From: Actinomycetota bacterium
Lineage (GTDB): Bacteria; Actinomycetota; Thermoleophilia; Solirubrobacterales; 70-9
Direction: 5' to 3'
DNA: 64,000 nt
Assembly: GCA_018268675.1 (NCBI GenBank)
Contig: JAFDWB010000089.1
Location: 186,001 to 250,000 of the forward strand
The notes under the pieces were generated by a model. That model saw only the letters and a list, made by a program, of their open reading frames with translations, made no database searches and was not told where the DNA came from. Shown piece by piece: positions 16,173-23,882 of the stretch (position 1 is the first letter of the stretch; every line of letters starts with the position of its first letter). Position numbers and translations under genes: made by a program.

Positions 16173-17716
16173 GCGGCCACCTCGATCCCGGCCATCAGCA
16201 TCCCGAGCTCGTCCAGCTCGGCGCCCTCGCGGTCGAGGACGCCCATGATCTTGCCTTCGTACATCACCGCGATCCGGTCGCTGAGGTCGAGCACCTCGTC
16301 GAGGTCCTCGCTGATCAGCAGGATCCCGGCGCCGTCGGCGGCCACCTTCACCAGCAGCTCGCGGACGCTCTCGATCGCGGCGACGTCGAGGCCGCGGGTC
16401 GGCGAGGCGATCACCAGCGCCGCCGGTTCGTCGGAGAGCTCGCGCGCCAGCAGCACCTTCTGCGCGTTGCCGCCCGACAGCTCGCGGACCAGGTCGTCGG
16501 CTTTCCCCTTGACGCCGAAGCGCTCGAGCAGCTCGTCGGTCCGCGCCCGCGCCTTGCGGTGGCTGAGGAACGGGCCCTTCGAGTAGGCCTTGCCGCCGAA
16601 GGACTTGAGCATGATGTTGTCGGTGATCGTCAGCCCCGGCGCCAGCCCGACCCCGAGCCGGTCCTCGGGGATGTAGGCGAGCCCGGCGCGGATCGCCGAG
16701 CGCGGGTCGTGGTTGCGCACCGTCTTGCCGCCGACCGTGATCTCGCCCGCGGTCCGCCGGCGCAGGCCGCTGATCGCTTCCGCCAGCTCCACCTGGCCGT
16801 TGCCGGCGACGCCCGCGATGCCGACGATCTCGCCGGCGTGGACGGAGAGCGAGACGTCGTTCACCCGCAGGCGGCCGAAGTCGTTGGCGGCGCTGACCCC
16901 GGCGAGCTCCAGCACCGCGTCGCCCTGGTCGCGGGCGGTCGTCGCGGTCTTGCGCTCGAGCACCACCTCACGGCCGACCATCAGCTGGGCGAGCCGGCGC
17001 GGCTGACGCGACTCCTCGGTCATCTCGACCGTGCCGACGCGCTGGCCGTGGCGCAGCACGGTGACGTAGTCGCAGCAGGTCATCACCTCGCGCAGCTTGT
17101 GGGAGATGAAGATGATCGAGTGGTCGCTCCCGGCGAGGCTTGCCATGCTGGCGAAGAGCTCGTCGCACTCCTGCGGGACGAGCGCGGTGGTCGGCTCGTC
17201 GAGGATCAGGATGCGGGCGCCGCGGTAGAGCGCCCGCAGGATCTCGACCCGCTGGCGCTCGCCGACCGAGAGCTGCCACACGTACGCGCTCGAGTCGACC
17301 TGGATGTTGAACTTCTCCGCCGCCTCGGCGACCTCGCGTTCGGCCTGCTTGCGGTCGAACCGCATCTGGCTGTGCGGGGTCCAGCCCAGCACCAGGTTCT
17401 CGGCCACGGTGAGCGAGTCGATCAGGCTGAAGTGCTGCTGCACCATGAAGATGCCGTATTCGAAGGCGTCGCTCGGGGAGCGCAGCTCGACCGGTTTGCC
17501 GTCGATCAGGATTTCGCCTTCGTCGGGCCGGTAGAGCCCGGTGAGCATCTTGCAGAGGGTCGTCTTGCCCGACCCGTTCTCCCCCAGCAGCCCGTGGATC
17601 TGACCGGGCATCACATCGAGCGAGACCTTGTCGTTGGCGATCACGCCGGGGAAGCGGCGGGTCACCGCGCGGGCGCTGATCGCCGGCGGGCGGGTCGCCT
17701 GGGAGTCCACGGTCAT
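16169..17716 (-). CDS. BMP-type ABC transporter ATP-binding protein, two-domain (NupO/YufO-like)
   Basis: 515 residues from the ATG at 17716, preceded by GGAGG at 8-nt spacing; a GTG at 17734 overlapping the previous stop is the alternative. Two ABC domains: first Walker A LLGENGSGKTTL, signature LSVGERQR and DEPTTAL; second domain with degenerate Walker A (IAGVAGNGQ), YIPEDRLGVGL, LSGGNAQK and ASPTRGLD, as in sugar/nucleoside importers. It powers the two permeases encoded downstream. Confidence 0.93.
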   Translation of the reverse strand: MTVDSQATRPPAISARAVTRRFPGVIANDKVSLDVMPGQIHGLLGENGSGKTTLCKMLTGLYRPDEGEILIDGKPVELRSPSDAFEYGIFMVQQHFSLIDSLTVAENLVLGWTPHSQMRFDRKQAEREVAEAAEKFNIQVDSSAYVWQLSVGERQRVEILRALYRGARILILDEPTTALVPQECDELFASMASLAGSDHSIIFISHKLREVMTCCDYVTVLRHGQRVGTVEMTEESRQPRRLAQLMVGREVVLERKTATTARDQGDAVLELAGVSAANDFGRLRVNDVSLSVHAGEIVGIAGVAGNGQVELAEAISGLRRRTAGEITVGGKTVRNHDPRSAIRAGLAYIPEDRLGVGLAPGLTITDNIMLKSFGGKAYSKGPFLSHRKARARTDELLERFGVKGKADDLVRELSGGNAQKVLLARELSDEPAALVIASPTRGLDVAAIESVRELLVKVAADGAGILLISEDLDEVLDLSDRIAVMYEGKIMGVLDREGAELDELGMLMAGIEVAA

Positions 17717-17730
17717 CTCGGTCACCTCCG

Positions 17731-18789
17731 TCACCGCGCGCTCCCGCGGATGTTGTCGACCAGCCAGCTCATCGCGGGCGAGTTCAGGTAGGCCTCGGTC
17801 GCACTCCAGCCGGCGGGCGGCGGCACCTCGGAGTCGTCGCCGAGGCGACGGCCGGCGGGGACGACGAGGCGGCCCGTGTTGTCGGTCAGCGGCCCGTCCC
17901 AGATCGCGTTCTTCCCCGCCCGGAAGGCATCCGCGGCGGCCTTCGCGCGGGCGCGCGCCTCGGCCGGCAGCCAGGCCGCGGGCTCGGTGTTGTCGACCCC
18001 TTCGCCGTAGCGGACGTAGGCCTGGCGGGCGCTCCAGCTGCCGTCGAGGACGGAGCCGACGCTGCGCACGAGGTGCGGGCCCCAGTCGAGCGTCGCCGCG
18101 TCGAGCACCCGGTCGCCGTCGCAGAGGCGGGCGTCGTGAGCGCTGGCGCAGCAGCCGGATTCGACCGCCGCTTCGACCACGGCGGGGTTCTCGGCGAGGT
18201 TGCCGCCGATCACGTCGGCGCCCTCGGCGACCAGTTCGGCGACCGCGACCCGCTCGCGCTCGTCCTGGCCCTCCTCGTGGTAGGTGCCGAGCCAGCGCGT
18301 CTCGATCACCGCGTCGGGGTTCGACGCCCGCACGCCGAGCGCCCAGGCGTCGAGGTAGAGGAGGTCGTGCGGCGGCCCGTTGCCCTCGACCGCGGCGAGG
18401 ATGCCGCTCTCGGTCGCCGCCCCGGCGAGCAGCCCGGAGACGTAGCCGTGCTCGTCGCGGGCGGCGCGGTAGGCGCCGAGGTTGCCGCCGGCGACGAGGC
18501 CCTGGCAGTGCTCGAACCTGGTGTCGGGGAACTCGGCCGCCACCTGGGCGACGAGCTCGCCGACCGTGAGGTCGCAGGCGTAGATGATGTCGACCCCGGC
18601 GTCGGCGTACTCGCGCGCCGCGGTCAGCCAGGCCTCGTCGGTGTGCAGCTCGGCGCTGTAGAAGGTCTCGACCCGGGCGCCGAAGGCGCGTTCGACCTCG
18701 ACCCGCCCGGTCTCGTTGGTCGACGGCCACCAGGCCTCGATGTCGGTCTGGTGGAGCCAGGCCGCGCGGACCTTGCCGCCGGCGCTCAC
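17731..18789 (-). CDS. BMP-domain protein without signal peptide
   Basis: 352 residues from GTG 18789, in a GTGA overlap with the luciferase-like gene. The protein starts MSAGGKVRAAWLHQTDIEAW, directly with the first strand of the BMP fold; no hydrophobic leader or lipobox exists, and no in-frame start upstream adds one. C-terminal GPLTDNTGRLVVPAGRRL and MSWLVDNIRG parallel GPVKDQSGEVKVPAGKSL and MNWLVEGAI of the lipoprotein at 19696-20856, so the two are paralogues. Predicted cytoplasmic. It may sense or buffer the imported ligand; Bacillus Med is a precedent for a BMP-related regulator. Function not established. Confidence 0.8.
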   Translation of the reverse strand: MSAGGKVRAAWLHQTDIEAWWPSTNETGRVEVERAFGARVETFYSAELHTDEAWLTAAREYADAGVDIIYACDLTVGELVAQVAAEFPDTRFEHCQGLVAGGNLGAYRAARDEHGYVSGLLAGAATESGILAAVEGNGPPHDLLYLDAWALGVRASNPDAVIETRWLGTYHEEGQDERERVAVAELVAEGADVIGGNLAENPAVVEAAVESGCCASAHDARLCDGDRVLDAATLDWGPHLVRSVGSVLDGSWSARQAYVRYGEGVDNTEPAAWLPAEARARAKAAADAFRAGKNAIWDGPLTDNTGRLVVPAGRRLGDDSEVPPPAGWSATEAYLNSPAMSWLVDNIRGSAR

Positions 18790-19691
18790 TCCTTGCCCCC
18801 GGCGGTCCCGACGGCGGCCGCGGCGAGCCCCGGCGCGGCGGCCTCGTAGGCCTCGAAGAGCGAGCGCTCCGGCAGCACGACGGTGTCGACGCCGGCGGTC
18901 TCGCGCAGCGCCGCGACCTCGGCGGCCAGGTCCAGGCGGTCGCAGACCAGGTAGAAGCGGGCGACCAGCTCGTCGGGGACGAGCGCCGCGGCGCCGCTCG
19001 GGGAGCCGGTCGCGACGAGCGAGGCGCGCATCTCCTCGATCGTGCCGTCGTCGACGCCCACCGTCTCGCGCAGGTCGGGCCGCAGGTTCATGAGCTCGAA
19101 GACGAGGCGCTCGCGGGCGTCCTGCATGGTCGAGTCGTCGTGGGCGTGGTGGAGGGTGAAGGCGATGGTGAAGTCGGGGCGGGCCTGGGCGCGGACGCTC
19201 TCGACCAGCGCCGGGAGGCGGTCCAGCGGGATCCCCGAGAGGAGCACCCCGTCGGCCTCCCTGGCGGTGATCGCGAGCAGCTTCTCCCCCTTGGTGGCGA
19301 CCCAGATCTCGGTGTCGGGCTTGCGCTCGCGGATCGAGGCGAGCGCCTCGCGCACGGCGGTGATCGGGCGCTCGCGCTTGGCGCCCATCGCCTCCAGCTG
19401 GGCCTGGCCGCCCGCCGCGAGGGTCACGTAGGCGCGCCCGCCGGAGAGCTCGTCGAGCGAGCGCAGCGCGTTGGCCGTCACCTCGGGCCGCCGCGTGTAC
19501 GGGTTGGTGATCATGCCCAGCTTGATCTGGGCGGTGGTCTCGGCGAGGGCGCCGAGGACGACCCACGGATCGTGGGTCGTCCTCCCGCCGTCGGCGAGCA
19601 GCAGCCGCTCGAATCCGGCCCGGTCGGCCGCGCGCCCCAGCTCCAGCGTGTGGCGCGCGTCGACCGGCAGGATGTTCACGGCAACCGTCAC
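18786..19691 (-). CDS. Luciferase-like (LLM class) F420-dependent oxidoreductase
   Basis: 301 residues, GTG start. LLADGGRTTHDPWVVLGALA, GMITNPYTRRPEVTANAL, the cis-peptide region LDELSGGRAYVTLAAGG and EIWVATKGEKLLAITAREAD match F420-dependent Mer/FGD-type enzymes. It would transfer hydride between F420 and an unknown substrate in the cytoplasm. Its place between the BMP lipoprotein and the cytoplasmic BMP protein suggests it acts on the imported compound. An alternative GTG lies at 19679. Confidence 0.85.
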   Translation of the reverse strand: MTVAVNILPVDARHTLELGRAADRAGFERLLLADGGRTTHDPWVVLGALAETTAQIKLGMITNPYTRRPEVTANALRSLDELSGGRAYVTLAAGGQAQLEAMGAKRERPITAVREALASIRERKPDTEIWVATKGEKLLAITAREADGVLLSGIPLDRLPALVESVRAQARPDFTIAFTLHHAHDDSTMQDARERLVFELMNLRPDLRETVGVDDGTIEEMRASLVATGSPSGAAALVPDELVARFYLVCDRLDLAAEVAALRETAGVDTVVLPERSLFEAYEAAAPGLAAAAVGTAGGKE

Positions 19692-19695
19692 TTAC

Positions 19696-20856
19696 CTATT
19701 CCCCCCCGGTTTCTCCGGCGGAACCGATCGCGCCTTCGACCAGCCAGTTCATTTCCTGGATCTGTTCGGGTTTGAGCGATTTGCCCGCGGGGACCTTCAC
19801 TTCGCCGCTCTGGTCTTTGACCGGGCCTTCGTACACGTTGAAGGTGCCGGCCTTCATTTCCTGGCGGACCTTTTCGATTTCCTTCTGCGCCTTGCCGCCC
19901 GCGCCGATCGGCAACACGATGTCGGTGGCGCCTTCCTTCATCCCGAGGATCACCGACTGGGCTTTCCACTTGTTTTCGAGGATCGATTTCACCACTTCGA
20001 TCTCGTACTTGTCCCAGGTCCAGGTGACCGAGGTCAGGTTCGTCTTCGGGCCGAATTTACGCTGGTCTTCCGCCGAGCCGACCCAGGGGATGCCTTTGCT
20101 GTCGGCGTACTGGCCGGCGGCCGGGTCGTCCTGGTCGTTGGCGATCGCGGTCGCGCCGCTGGAGATCAGCGCCTGCGAGGCGAGCCGCTCCTTGGCCGGG
20201 TCGTAGAACGAGGAGACCCAGGTGACCTGCACGGTCGCGCCGGGGTGCGTGCGCTGGGCGCCGAGCACGAAGGCGTTGACGTGGTTGAGGAAGTCGGGGT
20301 ACGGGAACGCGCCGACGTAACCGAGCTTGGTCGACTTGGACGCCGCCCCGGCAGCCATCCCGGCGAGGTACCAGGAGGTGCTGGTGTCGAGGTTGTACTG
20401 GCTCAGGTTCGGCAGCACGGTGGCTCCCTGGTACTGGAGGAACTTGACTTCCGGGTTTTTTTCCGCCGCCTGCTGGATGTAGCGGTTGAAGCCGAACGAG
20501 GTGGCGACGATCAGCTTGGCGCCTTCCTGGATCTGACCTTCGATCACCTGCAGGGCCTGCGGCGATTCCGGCACCGACTCCCGGTAGCTGGTTTCGACTT
20601 CGCTGCCGAATTCTTTCTGCACCGCGAGGCGGGCGTTGTCGGCGATCTTGGTGAACCCGCCGTTGGAGATATTCCCGTTGAACAGCCAGACCGCCTTGAG
20701 CGGTTCACCGCTGGACGACGAGGTTCCCGACGACGACGATTCCGACGATTCCGTCGTGGTCGTGGTCGTGGTGGAGCTCGAACTCGACGAACTTCCGCAG
20801 CCGACCGCAAAGAGGGCCAGAGCCGCAACTGCCACTGCGCAAACAAAGGTACGCAT
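19696..20856 (-). CDS. BMP-family substrate-binding lipoprotein (nucleoside/purine type)
   Basis: 386 residues. Short N-terminus, hydrophobic core and lipobox FAVGC (lipid Cys 20), then a Ser/Thr/Glu-rich spacer to about residue 50, and a BMP domain (KAVWLFNGNISNGGFTKIAD; LIVATSFGFNRYIQQAA; YLAGMAAGAASKSTKLGYVG; ATAIANDQDDPAAGQYADSKG). It captures the ligand outside the membrane for the transporter encoded downstream. ATG has AGGTGA at ideal spacing. A CACACGGGGTGTG palindrome (20867-20879) lies in the leader. Operon order: lipoprotein, F420 enzyme, cytoplasmic BMP, ATPase, two permeases. Confidence 0.93.
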   Translation of the reverse strand: MRTFVCAVAVAALALFAVGCGSSSSSSSTTTTTTTESSESSSSGTSSSSGEPLKAVWLFNGNISNGGFTKIADNARLAVQKEFGSEVETSYRESVPESPQALQVIEGQIQEGAKLIVATSFGFNRYIQQAAEKNPEVKFLQYQGATVLPNLSQYNLDTSTSWYLAGMAAGAASKSTKLGYVGAFPYPDFLNHVNAFVLGAQRTHPGATVQVTWVSSFYDPAKERLASQALISSGATAIANDQDDPAAGQYADSKGIPWVGSAEDQRKFGPKTNLTSVTWTWDKYEIEVVKSILENKWKAQSVILGMKEGATDIVLPIGAGGKAQKEIEKVRQEMKAGTFNVYEGPVKDQSGEVKVPAGKSLKPEQIQEMNWLVEGAIGSAGETGGE

Positions 20857-21030
20857 TAATTCACCTCACACGGGGTGTGTTGATTGTTTGACCCACACAT
20901 GACTCGTCCCTCCCTGGGTTCCCGCGCTCAGCAGAGCGGTGGCCCGATACGGAGACCGTAGATGCGGCGCCCCGGGAGCGCATTGTCATCTCGCGCCAGG
21001 AACGACCTGTGATGTTGACTTTCTCTGCCA

Positions 21031-22251
21031 TCAGAAGCTGGAGTCGATTTCGCCCTCGACCCGGGTCCGGGCGACCACCCGGCCGCGGTGGACGACGACT
21101 CGGTCCTCGGTCGCGGTGGCGAGCGCCTCGCGTACCGATCCGGCGCGGATCGCGAGCAGCTCGGCCGGCGCCCCGGCCTCGATCCGGACCGGCTCGAGCC
21201 CCATCGCGGCGCGGGCGCGCTCGCTCACGCAGGCGTAGGCGCGCTCCGGGTCGAGGTGGGCGGCGAGCGTCAGCAGGGCTGCGGTCCGCAGCGGATCGAC
21301 GCCGCCGATCGGGTTGAAGGGATCCTCGGTGTTGTCGCCGCCGGCGGCGAGGAGCGCCCCCGCCTCCTCCAGCGCGGCGACTGCGGTCAGCCCCCGCGGC
21401 GGCGCCTGCGTCTGGCCGCGCGCCTGGAGATAGAGGTTGGTCGCCGGGCAGGCGATCACCGCCACCCCCGCCGCGGCGACCCGCGCCGCGACCTCGGCCT
21501 GCTCGGCCGGAGGGGCGACGCCGAGGCTGACGCAGTGGCTGGCGGCGACCGATCCCGGGAAGCCTTCGGCAAGGGTCGCCAGCTCGCCCAGGGTGACCTC
21601 GGCGCGCAGGTGCTCGTCGGTGTGCAGGTCGACGTCGCGGCCCGCCGCCCGCGCCAGCTCGAGCGCCGCCGCCATCTCGGCGCTCGGGTCGGGCATGATG
21701 TGCGGCGCGCCGCCGGCGAGGTCCGCCCCGCGCGCCAGCGCCTCCGCCACCAGCTGCCGGTTGGCGCGCCCGTCGTCGCCCGCCAGCGGGTAGCTCATCG
21801 CGCAGATCTGAAGGTCGAGGACCCCGCGCAGCTCCTCGCGCAGCGCCAGCAGCGCTTCGACCCCGCGCAGCTCGACGTCGGGGTAGACGTCGACGTGGGA
21901 GCGCAGCGCGGTCACCCCGCGGGCCACCGCCGCCAGGGCGGCGACGCGGGCGCGGGCGAAGATGTCGTCGACGGTGAGCTCGCCGCGATGGGCGCGCCAG
22001 GCGGCGACCGCGCCGGGGAGGTCGCCGTCGGGGTTGGCGACGACATCGGCGCTCAGCGCCTTGTCGAGGTGGGCGTGCGGCTCGACCGGCGCCGGCAGCA
22101 GCAGCCGGCCGTCGAGCTCGACCGCCGTCTCCTCACCGGCCGGGCGCAGGCTCCCACCCGCGGCGATCTCCCCGATCACGCCGCCAGCGACGCGGACGTC
22201 GACCGCGGTGCCGTCCGCGAGGCGGCCGTCCTGGAGCAGGAGATCAGCCAT
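21031..22251 (-). CDS. Amidohydrolase, cytosine-deaminase-like
   Basis: 406 residues, ATG with AGGA just upstream. Metal ligands in VEPHAHLDKAL, LRSHVDVYPD, DLHTDEHL, ASHCVSLG and GGDNTEDPFNP fit the cytosine deaminase/N-isopropylammelide-type subgroup with HxHLDK. It would hydrolyse an exocyclic amine or amide of a nitrogen heterocycle in the cytoplasm. A relative (419 residues) lies at 35040-36299. It sits upstream of, and in the same direction as, the BMP transporter operon (174-nt gap), suggesting deamination of an imported heterocycle. Confidence 0.88.
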   Translation of the reverse strand: MADLLLQDGRLADGTAVDVRVAGGVIGEIAAGGSLRPAGEETAVELDGRLLLPAPVEPHAHLDKALSADVVANPDGDLPGAVAAWRAHRGELTVDDIFARARVAALAAVARGVTALRSHVDVYPDVELRGVEALLALREELRGVLDLQICAMSYPLAGDDGRANRQLVAEALARGADLAGGAPHIMPDPSAEMAAALELARAAGRDVDLHTDEHLRAEVTLGELATLAEGFPGSVAASHCVSLGVAPPAEQAEVAARVAAAGVAVIACPATNLYLQARGQTQAPPRGLTAVAALEEAGALLAAGGDNTEDPFNPIGGVDPLRTAALLTLAAHLDPERAYACVSERARAAMGLEPVRIEAGAPAELLAIRAGSVREALATATEDRVVVHRGRVVARTRVEGEIDSSF

Positions 22252-22325
22252 CGTTCCTGGATGGTTGATCCCACGGCCGGGAAGGGACGGGGGCGGAGTT
22301 CGGGCGCCGGCGGCCGTCCGAGGTG

Positions 22326-22422
22326 GTCCCGGGCGCCTCATGGGGGTCCTGGCAGGCTGTGACCCCCATGAGGCGCCCGGGACGTGAGGGGTGCGTGGGG
22401 AAGAGGGCACGGGTCCGTGACG
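22326..22422. repeat. 97-bp duplicated hairpin element, copy 1
   Basis: 23-bp perfect stem (22326-22348 with 22361-22383), 12-nt loop CTGGCAGGCTGT, then a conserved 3' tail ending GGCACGGGTCCGTGACG. The second copy at 60405-60501 differs at about four positions; one substitution (T to C) is in the stem. Confidence 0.85.
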
Positions 22423-22483
22423 AAGACGTCGGGGACGTCACACTTCCGTGCCATTTGAAGGCCAAGATCGGGGCCCCGACACC

Positions 22484-22529
22484 CGCTGCAGCGATAAGTG
22501 TCGCCCCGGCGACACCTGTCGCTGCAGCG
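22484..22529. repeat. Two-tier hairpin
   Basis: CGCTGCAGCGA (22484-22494) pairs with TCGCTGCAGCG (22519-22529); inside it GTGTCGCC pairs with GGCGACAC. The arms are themselves palindromic around CTGCAG. Confidence 0.6.
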
Positions 22530-22596
22530 TGTCCCGGACGTCCGAGGAAGACGGGAGGAAGGGTGACGGACCTCCCGTTCCCCGGCCGACCCTCGT

Positions 22597-22639
22597 CAGC
22601 TGTTCCTTTTGCCGGACTGGTCGGCATAAGGAACAGCTG
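22597..22639. repeat. Hairpin, 18-bp stem with one mismatch
   Basis: CAGCTGTTCCTT then TGCCG on the left pair with CGGCA then AAGGAACAGCTG on the right; 7-nt loop. Same architecture as the other intergenic hairpins but a different stem sequence. Confidence 0.6.
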
Positions 22640-22742
22640 GAGGGAGGGGCGTCCCCCAGGCGACGGCGACGTGCCACTTCGGTGACGAAGCCGTGGCGCT
22701 CCCGTGACCCCCACGCGACCCTTCCTCCTCTCCCCGCACCCT

Positions 22743-22794
22743 CGGCCGTCTCGGCCACGGCCACAGCCCGCCCGGGTCGTGGCCGAGACGGCCG
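22743..22794. repeat. 17-bp perfect hairpin, copy 1 of a duplicated element
   Basis: CGGCCGTCTCGGCCACG (22743-22759) pairs perfectly with 22778-22794. The stem, loop and right flank down to GGGCGCCAGCCGGC recur at 60783-60865 with a few changes. Confidence 0.7.
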
Positions 22795-22850
22795 CGTCCC
22801 TTGTCCTTCGGGCGCCAGCCGGCACGCGCGCCCGCACGAAGCTCGTGGAG

Positions 22851-23882
22851 TCAGCCATCCAGCCCTCCGGCGACCTCGCCGGCGAACCGGCGGACCACCT
22901 CGGCGGTCGACTGGCCGGGGACCGCGAAGGGGATGGCGACCAGTTCGCCGATCCGCGGGGTGTGGCTCAGCAGCTCCTCGACCTGGTGGCGGCATTCGGC
23001 GGCGGTGCCGGCGATCGCGAAGCGGCCGACGATGTCGGCGGGCACCTCGGCGGCGGCGCGGGTGACGGAGTCGCGGGAGAGCGACCAGCCCTCCTCCTCC
23101 ATCACCGCGGCGAAGCCGGGCGGCATCTCCACCCCGAGCTGGTCGAGGATCGGGCGGCTGGTGACGAGCGAGGTGGCGACCAGCGGCCGCACCGCGTCGA
23201 GCGCCGCGTCGGCGTCCTCGGAGACCGCGCAGGCGACCCAGGCGACCATCGCCAGCTCGGCCGGGTCGCGATCCGCGCGCCGAGCGCCCGTGTCGACCCG
23301 CTCCAGGGCGTAGCGCCAGCCGGCGGCGCCGGCGACGTTGCCGACGATCGCGCCGTCGGCCAGCTCGCCCGCCGCCTCGAGGGCCTTCGGGCCGCGGGCG
23401 CCGATGTAGATCGGCAGGTCGGCGCGCGGCGGGGTGAAGTCGAGGCGGGCGCCGTCGGTGTGGACGACCTTGCCGTCGACGCTCACCTCCTCGCCCGCGA
23501 GCAGGCCGCGGATCACCGCGAGCGCCTCGCGCAGGGCGCTGGCCGGCGCCCGCCGCTCGATCCCCAGCATGCGGTGGTTGGTCCCCCCCGCGCCGAGCCC
23601 GAGCACCGCGCGCCCGCCCGACAGCTCGTCGAGCGTGGCGATCGCGCTCGCCACCAGGGCCGGGTGGCGGCTGTAGGGGTTGGTCACCCCGGGGCCGAGC
23701 CGCAGCTCGGTGGTCCCCGCCGCGATCGCGGCGAGGACGGTGAAGACGTCCTTCTGCAGGCGGTCGTCGTTGACCCAGACCGTCCGGCAGCCGAGCGCCT
23801 CCGCCTCGGCGGCCAGCTCGACGATCTCGCCGAGCGGGCCCTCCGGTGGCAGCGCCACCCCGAGGCGGACGGAGGACGTCAC
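22851..23882 (-). CDS. Luciferase-like (LLM class) F420-dependent oxidoreductase
   Basis: 343 residues, GTG start in a GTGA overlap with hyuA. LGVALPPEGPLGEIVELAAEAE at the N-terminus, GPGVTNPYSRHPALVASAIA, LDELSGGRAVLGLGAGG, YIGARGPKALEAAGELADG and DQLGVEMPPGF identify the F420-dependent Mer-like branch. It is the last gene of an operon with HyuA, HyuB and a cysteine hydrolase, so an F420-linked oxidation or reduction of the heterocycle or its product is likely. Substrate unknown. Confidence 0.87.
   Translation of the reverse strand: MTSSVRLGVALPPEGPLGEIVELAAEAEALGCRTVWVNDDRLQKDVFTVLAAIAAGTTELRLGPGVTNPYSRHPALVASAIATLDELSGGRAVLGLGAGGTNHRMLGIERRAPASALREALAVIRGLLAGEEVSVDGKVVHTDGARLDFTPPRADLPIYIGARGPKALEAAGELADGAIVGNVAGAAGWRYALERVDTGARRADRDPAELAMVAWVACAVSEDADAALDAVRPLVATSLVTSRPILDQLGVEMPPGFAAVMEEEGWSLSRDSVTRAAAEVPADIVGRFAIAGTAAECRHQVEELLSHTPRIGELVAIPFAVPGQSTAEVVRRFAGEVAGGLDG

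Larger units (their letters stand above)
22252..22850. other. 599-bp gene-free block of successive hairpins
   Basis: No reading frame here shows a recognisable protein. It lies 3' of the luciferase-like gene at 22851 and 5' of the amidohydrolase. In order it contains a 23-bp perfect stem (22326-22383) inside a 97-bp repeat, a two-tier hairpin (22484-22529), an almost perfect 18-bp stem (22597-22639) and a 17-bp stem (22743-22794). The first and last are repeated near 60.4 and 60.8 kb. Confidence 0.7.

Noticed and set aside
22252-22850. tRNA, rRNA or riboswitch
   Set aside because: I looked for cloverleaf arms, GTTCRA-type T-loops and known riboswitch cores here and in other gaps; nothing convincing.
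22323-23065. Small frames across the 22.3-22.8 kb hairpin block
   Set aside because: They consist of the translated inverted repeats and have no ribosome binding site or recognisable domain.
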